A stretch of 64,000 nucleotides of DNA from Inia geoffrensis (lineage: Eukaryota; Chordata; Mammalia; Artiodactyla; Iniidae): contig CM070912.1 in assembly GCA_036417435.1 (NCBI GenBank), positions 24,168,055 through 24,232,054 of the forward strand. Reading direction: 5' to 3'. Each line of letters starts with the position of its first letter. Positions within the stretch are counted from its first letter, which is position 1. The notes below the pieces were generated by a model, which searched no databases, was not told the DNA's origin, and saw only the letters and a program-made list of their open reading frames with translations. Positions 56,574 to 64,000 of this stretch are shown piece by piece. Both the position numbers and the translations under genes were made by a program.

Positions 56574-57579
56574 ATATAGGAAACTCTGCACACATCGCTT
56601 TGTTGGGAGGACAGGCACCCACGTTGAGAATATCACTCACGTGCAGCTTCTTATCCCACATCCCATGGCCATTGTAATAACTTTCCATCATGTACATAAC
56701 GTGGGTCTCTCTTCCTCTGACCCTATAGAACTCAGCTAGCTGAAGTGATCCATTCCCATCTTTCATGATCCCCATCTGGGTCCTCCTTTGATAAGAGCTC
56801 CATGGAGAAACTTCTTTGTGTCTATTATAAAGCCTTATGATGCTGGTTTCAGTGTGGTTTTCAGTAGTTACATCTGAGAAGTATGGATTTTGTGGTTCTG
56901 CACTTTTAAGTGTGATCTCACTTTTGTGTATCTAGTTGAGTGGGGATGTAAAGGCATCGAGCAAGGAGCCCAGCTTCCATGTGATTAGAGATGCAAAGAT
57001 TTGAGGAGGCCACTCCTGGAAGTGTAAAACTCTACTTGCAGCAGGACTGAGAGGGTGTCAGGTAGATACTTCAATTTTACATTATTTCAATTTTACATTA
57101 TTGGTACGACGCATTGGCGTTTATAAGCGTTAGTATATATTAAACATTAAGATGTATTTTTGACAAGCAACTAATATGAGCTGGGTTGGAGGAATAAGAG
57201 GGGTTGATAAGATTTAACGACCAGTCAGAAAATTACCAAACAGTAATAGAGTTTATTTCTTTGCATCATGCCTTCAATTGCATATGTTCTGTAGTTAAGA
57301 AAACTCATTGTGGATTATGTTTAACTTTTAAATAAAATGTTCTGTTTTATGTTATATAGAAAAGACATATTAGAGCAGAATACTCTTAGTAATGGTGAGC
57401 CATGGTCAGCCCTGACTAATACCACTTTCTAACTACTATACAGGATAAGCTTTCTAGAGGGTTTCCTTGTAAAGATTCGGCAATGCCATGAGGGTGAAGC
57501 CAGAGTGATTGCATGAAGTACAGTGAAGTCACCAAGATGTTGCTTAAAATGACCTTGGTTCCAGTTTTCCTATGGCCCT
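56574..57579. other. Unassigned AT-rich sequence
   Basis: No gene or repeat family. A small tandem duplication TTCAATTTTACATTA x2 lies at about 57069-57099. Confidence 0.5.
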
Positions 57580-57591
57580 CTGTCCAGTCTT

Positions 57592-57910
57592 TTTTTTTTT
57601 TTTCAGATTAATTAATTAATTAATTTTTGGCTGCGTGGGGGTCTTAGTCGCGGCACGTGGGATCTTCATTGAGGCATGCGGGATCTTTCATTGAGGCACG
57701 CGGGCTCTTCGTTGTGTCGCGCGGGCTTCTTTCTACTTGTGGCGTGAGGGTTTTCTCTTCTCTAGTTGAGGTGCGCAAAGCTCAGTAGTTGTGGCTTGCA
57801 GGCTTCGTTGCCCCGTGGCATGTGGGATCTTAGTTCCCTGACCAGGGATCGAACCTGCATCCCCTGCATTGGAAGGTGGATTCTTCACCACTGGCCCACC
57901 AGGGAGGTCC
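57592..57910 (-). mobile_element. Long tRNA-derived SINE (Bov-tA / CHR-1 type), antisense
   Basis: T-run, ATTA repeats, 'TTTTTGGCTGCGTGGGGGTC', and box B complement GGGATCGAACC at 57845-57855, ending 'CCACCAGGGAGGTCC'. Duplication CTGTCCAGTCTT at 57580-57591 and 57911-57922. Confidence 0.96.
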
Positions 57911-57944
57911 CTGTCCAGTCTTACCAATGGTCAGACAGCACAAT

Positions 57945-58035
57945 TCTGGTTCTAGGTGTAGTTGTAGGTCTGGGTCAAGATCTAGGTCTAGGTCAAGGTC
58001 TAGGCCAGGTCAAGGTCTAGTTCTGTATTTAGTTC
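57945..58035 (+). repeat. Degenerate 6/12-bp minisatellite (AGGTCAAGGTCT-like)
   Basis: GGTCTA / GGTCAA units repeat about 12-14 times. The exact dodecamer AGGTCAAGGTCT occurs at 57990-58001 and 58007-58018. The translated frame is a Gly-Leu-Gly-Gln repeat without meaning. Confidence 0.88.
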
Positions 58036-58190
58036 TAGTCACTGCACTGACTTGCCCTCGCTCGTCTGAGAAATGGTAGTTACTCCTTTACCTGTGTGGT
58101 CGCGCTCCTATTTAGTGGAAAGAGGATGAGGAGTCACAGGAGTTGACACCCTGGAGCCAGTGCGGCTTTTCCTGGACGTCAGAAATGCCA

Positions 58191-58452
58191 GGCTAGAAAT
58201 GGCGGCTCACTAATGATAGAACTGGTACGAATAGCATCAACTACAAAGTGAAACTCACTTCACTGTAATGGCTGTCTCGAAGTTGAATGGCGGAGATTAC
58301 GAAGTATATTTGCGCACTATAAATCATTCTGTTTTAGTTTTCCCGTCCGTTTTCGTTGTTTTTCCCCAGCGCTTCCTTTTTTTCCCTCATCCCTTCTATG
58401 GGCCAATAAAGTTTATTCTTCCACCACTGTAAAAAAAAAAAAAAAAAAAAAA
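58191..58452 (+). pseudogene. 5'-truncated processed pseudogene, source gene unknown
   Basis: About 240 bp of unique sequence ends with AATAAA at 58405-58410, 20 nt, then an A-run from 58431. It is flanked by AGAAATGCCA at 58181-58190 and 58453-58462. This is the mark of an mRNA copied by L1 machinery. It matches no SINE, LINE or LTR that I know. One frame near its start reads about 18 codons ending STTK-stop, which could be the last codons of the source protein, but other frames are equally possible. No introns, promoter or intact reading frame are present. I could not name the parent gene. Confidence 0.75.
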
Positions 58453-58462
58453 AGAAATGCCA

Positions 58463-59058
58463 AGTCACGTCCCAAACTGACTTTAGTTCTTCGGTCCTGT
58501 GTCCCATTAGAGGCACACAGTCCTGTGTCCCGTGGACATACCCGACTGCCTTGTTTTGTGGAGAGAAATTAGAGCCTGGCTTTGGCTGTCATTTCTGAGT
58601 GGGATGAAAGGTTTGCCCTTCATCCTCCATGCTTTGCTATAACATACCAGCCAAAATGACCTGCAGTTTGCAGCCATAATCAGACACCAAATAGTCAGTC
58701 ACTTCCCTTTTGTCAGGTAATGAACAGCCCAGATGCCACTGTGGAGGGTGATTGGAATTCAGCGGTCATGGGAAACTCCACCTTAATTTCTACGTGTGCT
58801 GACAGCAAGGAGGGCAAGTAGCAGGGTGCATCTCAGAATCCATTCTTTCCTGGCTCAGCAGGCGTATGGGTGGAGCCTGATTCAGGACTTGTTAGGAAAT
58901 CCAGATAAATAGAGTTTGAAGAAGATGAGAAAGGATTATTGACTGGAAGAGGTACCTTAGTAATTGCGACGATGGAGAGAGATTCATAATGACACTGCTT
59001 TGGGACATTTCCCATGAGGAATGCTTTCCCACCTTGGACCTGCAAAGATGGCTTTAAA
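58463..59058. other. Unassigned non-coding sequence
   Basis: Nothing recognised. Confidence 0.5.
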
Positions 59059-59072
59059 GTGGGGAGTGGGAG

Positions 59073-59215
59073 GGCTTCCCTGGTGGCGCAGTGGTTGAGA
59101 GTCCGCCTGCTGATGCAGGGGTCACGGGTTCGTGCCCCGGTCCGGGAAGATCCCACATGCCGTGGAGCGGCTGGGCCCGTGCACCATGGCCGCTGAGCCT
59201 GCCCGTCCGGAGCCT
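59073..59215 (+). mobile_element. 3'-truncated CHR SINE without poly(A), 14-bp duplication
   Basis: Complete head (GGCTTCCCTGGTGGC, box A, box B GGTTCGTGCCC) but the element stops at 'CCGTCCGGAGCCT', leaving out the last ~60 bp and the A tail. GTGGGGAGTGGGAG lies on both sides (59059-59072, 59216-59229), so the truncation happened at insertion. Confidence 0.93.
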
Positions 59216-59439
59216 GTGGGGAGTGGGAGAACAAGCAGGGGACTCGGAGTCAGGAGGTCTCCGCTCTGTCACATCCTATTCTTGGACCCCAGACCCAACC
59301 CCTGAAACAACTGTGTCCTGGTGGTAAAACGCCAGTCATTGGCTTGGGATCTATGTTGTCAGTGGGTGTTCAGACTGCCCTTTCTGGTTCCTGGTTAACA
59401 GTTTCTTTGCCTTTCTGCTTCATGGGTATCAGAACTCAT

Positions 59440-59930
59440 CAGGAGCAAGAAATGGAAAACTCAGCTCAAACTTGTTCAAGCAAAAAAGGTATTTGTTGGC
59501 TTATGTAACTGAGCTAGTTTTAGGCACTGCTGGATCTGGGGACTCCAATGGCTTCATCAGGACTCAGTTTCTTGCCATCTCTCGTTTCTGCTTTCCTGTG
59601 TGTTCACTCCATTTTCAGCAGGCTTTTGCTCCTCCAGATGGCGAAACAGCTGCAAAAAAGCTCAGCTTATATCCTCAAAGCTTCGGCTTCAGTGTAGTAG
59701 AGCCTCTGTCCCAGCATCCTCAGCAAAAGTCTCCCTGAATTTCACTGGCTTTGGAAAAGTCACATGATGCTCCTGATCTGGGACTAAGTCAAATGTTTCC
59801 TCACCACTGCAGGAGAAGAAGCCCCACTTGAATCACTTAGGCTAAAAGTGGGGGGAGTGTTGCTACGAAATGAAAAGTGAGGGCTGTTGCAAGAAGAGGG
59901 GTCGATGATGGATGGATGGATGCAGTGGAT
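59440..59930 (-). mobile_element. Ancient mammalian repeat, family unassigned
   Basis: 'TTGTTCAAGCAAAAAAGGTA', 'TCATCAGGACTCAGTTTCTT', 'CCAGCATCCTCAGCAAAAGT', 'TAGGCTAAAAGTGGGGGGAG' occur in the order of a known mammal-wide repeat. Orientation is presumed antisense. Confidence 0.5.
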
Positions 59931-60039
59931 GTATGCAGTGGTACCCACGCTACATCACCTCCCGGAACGTGGCCTGAAGGTTGACGCAGACTCTCTCCTT
60001 GACCAAACTTCATCCAGGCTCCTCTGAGCCCTCTTCTCA

Positions 60040-60480
60040 ACTAATCCCTGACCTTGGCCTTTTGTGTTCACCCTGTTTTAGCAAGAATCCTGATTAGGTT
60101 GGTTTAGACTGAACCCCCAGCCCCAATATCTGATCACCCTTGATATCAGATCAAATTCCTCATTCCCCATGGTCCTCCAGGTGATGTCTGCTCACCCTGA
60201 TCTGCCTTCAGCAAGAATCCTGTCAAATCGGTTTAGCCAGAAACCCCCCCTTACCCCTGATGTTTCCTCTTAGTAACCTTCCATCCACTGACCCCCACCC
60301 TGCTCCTTGGCCACAAATCCCCACCTGTCCGTTCTGAATTCAGAATTGAGCCCAGTTCTACACTGAGGTCTCTTTTCTCCTACTGCAATAGTCCTGAATG
60401 AAATCTATTTTTACGGCTTTAACTACTATCCAGCTCTTTTTCTTTGACAAGGTTCTCCAAAGGCAGGGATTTTACGAGAC
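60040..60480 (+). mobile_element. Endogenous retrovirus LTR-like repeat
   Basis: 'AGCAAGAATCCTGATTAGGT' near 60082 and 'AGCAAGAATCCTGTCAAATC' near 60212 show an internal duplication. 'CCACAAATCCCCACCTGTCC', 'CTGCAATAGTCCTGAATGAA' (variant poly(A) signal) and 'GCTCTTTTTCTTTGACAAGG' match an ERV-type LTR 3' half. Family not assigned. Confidence 0.6.
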
Positions 60481-60569
60481 CCAAGTGTGAGTTCCGGTAA
60501 GTGGTATGTTGTGAGTTTCCAAAATTAGCTAGAATTCGTAAGAGGTTTGTATTTTTTTAAGTAAGTTAG

Positions 60570-60690
60570 AGTGTGTTCACTTATCCTTAGAGTGTTTCTC
60601 AGTGATGGGTATGTGGACATTTATTATACTGTTGTTTCTCTTTTTGTAAAAATTTGAAACTTTTCATAACAAAAAAGGTATATCCCCCAA
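60570..60690 (+). mobile_element. Old L1 3' tail
   Basis: 'GTGTTTCTCAGTGATGGGTA' and 'TTTGAAACTTTTCATAACAA' resemble an L1ME 3' end. Confidence 0.55.
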
Positions 60691-60699
60691 ATCATGTCA

Positions 60700-61224
60700 A
60701 TTTCACTCACGTGTTTCTCAAGACACTTCCTTGGATGGAGGTCGGGGAGGCCAGGGCGCTTGGGCCTGCCGTGTAGACCTGCAAAGGCTTTCTGGCCAAG
60801 TGACAGCTAGACTGGGTCTTTAAGGATGAGGGAAGAGGGAACATGCAGGTGAGTGTGCATTTCAAATACAAAGTAGAAAGGGCTTTGCAAACTGCAGAAT
60901 GCCGTAAAATTATTGTACCTGTGTGGAGGGAAGAATATTTTTGAAACAGAAATATGTTTTTCCCTCCTTCGATTCCCCACTGTCATTGCCTTTGTTTTTC
61001 ACCTCCCTCAGCCAAGCCCTGTGTCAGGAGAAAGGGTAGGACAGCAAAAAGAAGAAGAGAGTCTTTTCAATGTCAGAAGCAGAGACTTGAAGGGGATAGA
61101 AAAGAAACAGAGTTCCCCGGTCTTCTCTGTCTCCAGGCTAGCCTGGGGAAGGGGGACACCCACAAGTTCTGTGCCTGATGCTTTCCAGTGGTAAAAAGCT
61201 GGGCTGGGGAAAAGACAATACCCG
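60700..61224. other. Unassigned non-coding sequence
   Basis: 60790-60895 has faint L2-like words. The rest is unassigned. Confidence 0.45.
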
Positions 61225-61620
61225 ATGATGTCCCAAACTGTGGACCATTATGCAGCCATTAAAATGAATGCTGGGGACTTCCCTGGTGGTCCAGTGGTTA
61301 AGACTCCGTGCTTCCACTGCAGGGAGCACGGGTTCAATCCCTGGTCAGGGGGAAAAAAAAGAAAACGGAGTGCTGCAGTAAATCTATAAATTTATTAGAA
61401 TGCAAGCACTGAATTGTGTTTTCTAGTTCATGACACATGCAAGATGTAGAAAATGTATGTCACAAAACCTCTTTTGCTAGAACAAGTGTTTGCATATATC
61501 AATATTTAGATGAACATGGACAAAGGTAGGAAAAGATACACCTTGCTTCCTGGCATTGTTTACCTGGGGAGAGAAAAAAGATGGAAGGAGAGGAAAGGAA
61601 AAAAAAAAAAAAAGAAGTGT
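61225..61620 (+). mobile_element. Old L1 (L1M4/ME type) fragment
   Basis: 'ATTATGCAGCCATTAAAATG', 'CATGGACAAAGGTAGGAAAA' and 'TTGTTTACCTGGGGAGAG' are old L1 3'-region words in sense. A SINE splits it. Confidence 0.65.
61274..61362 (+). mobile_element. tRNA-derived SINE reduced to its tRNA-like head
   Basis: GGGACTTCCCTGGTGGTCCA to 'GGTTCAATCCCTGGTC' (box B 61331-61341), then A8GA4. Only the tRNA-related ~77 bp precedes the A-run. AAAATGAATGCTG (left) and AAAACGGAGTGCTG (right) may be a diverged duplication. Confidence 0.85.
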
Positions 61621-61941
61621 TCATTCTAACTGCTGAAAATATTCCTCTCTGGTTGGCTAATTTGTCCTAATGATGATAGAAAAGCCTGCCTAAATCCAGG
61701 AGCTCTTACCAAACCGGATGGGCGGAAAGGATTTTGTGAGAACTTTCATGTCCTACTTATACATTTCTATATTGCTTAATGCCCTACAAACATTAAGGCA
61801 TACATTGTGCCTCTAATTATAAAAAGCAATACATATAATACACAGAGAGAAGCATGTATTTACACAGATCTACACATGTTTAAAAAGTGTGCACAATAAA
61901 AAAGCATTTGTGATAATTCCATTTATGTTAAATTATATATA

Positions 61942-61997
<56 letters not shown>

Positions 61998-62154
61998 GAG
62001 AGCTGTGAAAACATTACCACCAACTCAGAACAGATACATATAAGGAAACTCAAGATAAATAAAAGTAACATTTTTAGTTATTGAGTTTCCTTATACTTAC
62101 CTAAATTGTTTAAATTGTTTTGTACAAGGCTCATGGGTTTCCCCACTTCTAAGC
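61621..62154. other. Unassigned AT-rich sequence around a TA repeat
   Basis: No gene recognised. Parts may continue the old L1. Confidence 0.45.
61943..61993. repeat. (TA)n microsatellite
   Basis: About 25 uninterrupted TA units after GTGTG. Can extrude a cruciform and is expected to vary in length. Confidence 0.98.
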
Positions 62155-62240
62155 AGGCAATAACAGCACCCATCTTAAAGATAACACATGTAGATTTTCC
62201 GACACGTAGTAGGCGCGTGATAACTAGTTGAAAGGAAAGT
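62155..62240 (+). mobile_element. MIR 3' fragment
   Basis: 'AATAACAGCACCCATCTTAA' and 'ACACGTAGTAGGCGCGTGAT' match the MIR 3' half. Confidence 0.65.
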
Positions 62241-62674
62241 AATATAATTCTCAGAATCCAATCAAGCTATTGTCATTGTGGAGACAAAAAGAACATTCGC
62301 TTGGAGAAGCCCAAGGTAGCCGAGAGGAAGCTCACACACCACCCTCTTGTTAGAAAGAAAATCAGATGCAGAGGTTCATGAGGTCCAAAAATGATGCAGG
62401 GGAGAAGAGGGATTTTGAGCCTGCCACCTTACAACCGGAACTTTGCAGCAAGGGCTGTGGACCTCATGCATCGGACGTGCTGAGAATTGACCTTCCCACC
62501 ATGAGCAAAGTCAAAGACACGAGATGGGCCTTCAATTTCCTGCTACAGCTTTGAGTTTGCGGGACTTGGAGCCTGCAGAAATTAATAGCTAATAGTGCTA
62601 CTTTCCTGACGCCCTGGCTAAGCTGGGAGCCACTCTTTCATCATTCCTCTGTCCATCTGGGTGAGGAGAGATGA
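62241..62674. other. Unassigned non-coding sequence
   Basis: Nothing recognised. Confidence 0.5.
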
Positions 62675-62800
62675 GGTTGTGTGCACCATTTTATTCCCAA
62701 GGCCCAAACAGAGCATCTGGCCCAATGCAGCTGCTCAGTAACTGTTGAGTGAATGCACAAATTACTGAGGGAATCGGTGAAGAGAGGATTGAATAAATAA
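62675..62800 (+). mobile_element. L2 3' end
   Basis: 'CCATTTTATTCCCAAGGCCC', 'GCTCAGTAACTGTTGAGTGA' are the L2 terminal motif, diverged. Confidence 0.65.
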
Positions 62801-63164
62801 GTGAATAGGTGAGACAATGTATGAATTTGTACCTGAGAAGAAACCCTGACACAGCTTTGAATTCTTCCTCCAGGCGCAGGTGGCTTTGTGAAAAGCCGTC
62901 CATCATCCTTGCCCAGTCTCCACCTACACAAAGATCCACTTGAGGATAATGACCTCTTGGCTCTCAGCATGCAGATGGCAGCCATGGAAAGGAGCAAAAT
63001 TAACTAGCCTCCATCACCTTCCTTGTCAAACACTCCTGAAACCTTATCATGGGCAAGGCATTAACCAGAAACATTAAGGGAGAGATGGGAGGAATTCTAG
63101 AAACTCCTGACTCTCAAGGAATTTTCAGACTTACAGGGTAGCTATTAGACAAATACATAAAAAT
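62801..63164. other. Unassigned non-coding sequence
   Basis: Nothing recognised. Confidence 0.5.
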
Positions 63165-63174
63165 ATCCCCTCCT

Positions 63175-63364
63175 GAGCTTCCCTGGTGGCGCAGTGGTTG
63201 GGAGTCCGCCTGCCGGTGCGGGCGACACAGGTTCGTGCCCCGGTCCGGGAAGATCCCACATGCCGCGGAGCGGCTAAGCCCGTGAGCCATGGCCGCTGAG
63301 CCTGCGCGTCCGGAGCCTGTGCTCCGCAACGGGAGAGGCCACAACTGTGAGAGGCCCGCCTACC

Positions 63365-63397
<33 letters not shown>
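63175..63397 (+). mobile_element. Young CHR-type SINE, sense, 32-nt poly(A)
   Basis: Box A TGGCGCAGTGG at 63187-63197 and box B GGTTCGTGCCC at 63230-63240 are intact. The pure A tract runs 63367-63398. ATCCCCTCCT flanks it at 63165-63174 and 63398-63407. Confidence 0.97.
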
Positions 63398-63402
<5 letters not shown>

Positions 63403-63504
63403 CTCCTATAATATACCAAGATAGATGCTGTAGATAGTCATCCCTGCAGAAACTCTGGGGAAAATGACATTGGAGGTCACAAATGGCTCCCCAGAGGAAA
63501 GGAA

Positions 63505-63740
63505 GAACAGTACAGAACAGCAGTAAAAAGTGCAGACTCTGAGGCTAGTCACTTGTCTTGAATTCCAGCTCCCACCACTGTCTGAAGTGGGCAGACTTCA
63601 ACTTTCCCATCTGTAAAATGAGGGTCATGAAAGTAATGACCTCCCAACATTGTTGTGAGGGTGAAGTGAGCCAATACACGTGAAAAGCTTATAACAGCAC
63701 CTGGCACATCATAAATGGGACGTGTGAGCTATGAGCTTTA
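63505..63740 (+). mobile_element. MIR SINE, nearly complete
   Basis: 'AAAAGTGCAGACTCTGAGGC', 'CTTTCCCATCTGTAAAATGA', 'ACAGCACCTGGCACATCATA' run from MIR head to tail. Confidence 0.92.
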
Positions 63741-63834
63741 TTCTTACCCTATCCTGAAGAGATGATCTGGTTAGATGATACGGGGGACCCGCAGAGAGGG
63801 GACCATGGGGAGAGTCAGGGAGCACAGAGAGCTG

Positions 63835-63965
63835 GGAAGTTAAGTTAACCTGGTTCAAAGCCTGGTTCTGCCATTTTATACCTGGGTGACCTTGACTTAA
63901 ACTCTCTAAAGCTCAGATTCCTCACTTAGAAAACGGTAATAACACCACCACTTTCATTGACAACA
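63835..63965 (+). mobile_element. MIR SINE
   Basis: 'GGTTCAAAGCCTGGTTCTGC', 'GGGTGACCTTGACTTAAACT', 'TCAGATTCCTCACTTAGAAA' are the MIR head and core. It continues toward the window end. Confidence 0.88.
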
Positions 63966-64000
63966 TATGTTAGTTAACCATGCCGTGCTAAATGGTGGTT

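Noticed and set aside
63175..63260. tRNA-like sequence with A and B boxes
   Set aside because: SINE head, not a tRNA gene: no mature tRNA fold and the same sequence recurs across the window.
1..64000. CRISPR array, operon or phage-like system
   Set aside because: No spaced direct repeats and no dense coding. The sequence is mammalian with tRNA SINEs, L1, MIR and LTRs.

Overview
The window is mammalian nuclear DNA and almost certainly cetacean (whale or dolphin). The main evidence is 12 tRNA-derived SINEs of the CHR / Bov-tA type, recognised by the 5' end GGCTTCCCTGGTGGC or GGACTTCCCTGGTGG, and several LINE-1 3' ends of the artiodactyl/cetacean kind. The short CHR form of about 200 bp with a plain poly(A) tail is what I would expect in Cetacea. 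The species call comes from recognising repeats, not from a database search.

I found no functional protein-coding gene, RNA gene, operon, CRISPR array or origin. The longest open frames are chance frames, antisense readings of SINEs, or frames through simple repeats. The only traces of coding sequence are retrotransposon reverse-transcriptase relics (L2 at about 7.6-8.7 kb, L1 at 16.8-18.4 kb) and the 3' end of one processed pseudogene at about 58.2-58.45 kb. The window is therefore intergenic or lies in a long intron.

Layout: 0-5.5 kb holds an old L1, MIRs, an L2 tail and a second old L1 split by a SINE. From 5.46 to 9.69 kb, one ancient L2 copy carries an L1M that itself carries a younger L1, and a second, inverted L1. 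From 9.7 to 11.3 kb there are an L1M, a MER20 and a composite L1. From 13.1 to 18.4 kb lies a run of antisense L1s. From 18.8 to 22.1 kb there are MIRs, microsatellites, very short L1 tails and an ERV LTR. A mostly repeat-poor stretch runs from 22.1 to 25.6 kb, followed by an L1M with a 3'-truncated L1 inside it. From 28.5 to 36.8 kb there are an LTR candidate, SINEs, L2s, an L1 with a probable 3' transduction, and an L1M carrying an inverted L1 and two SINEs. From 38 to 53 kb there are MER20, MLT1-type LTRs, L2, L1, ERV LTR and MER5A copies among unassigned sequence. The 56-64 kb end holds young SINEs, a minisatellite, the processed pseudogene, a SINE without a poly(A) tail, an LTR and MIRs.

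The most informative content is mechanistic. Target-site duplications (TSDs) readable by eye reveal two 5'-inverted L1 insertions, one L1 and one SINE truncated at the 3' end, three candidate L1 3' transductions, and several nested insertions that fix relative ages. I see no sign of a new multi-gene system. Repeat boundaries are by eye and usually good to about 5-20 bp for young elements and 20-50 bp for old ones.
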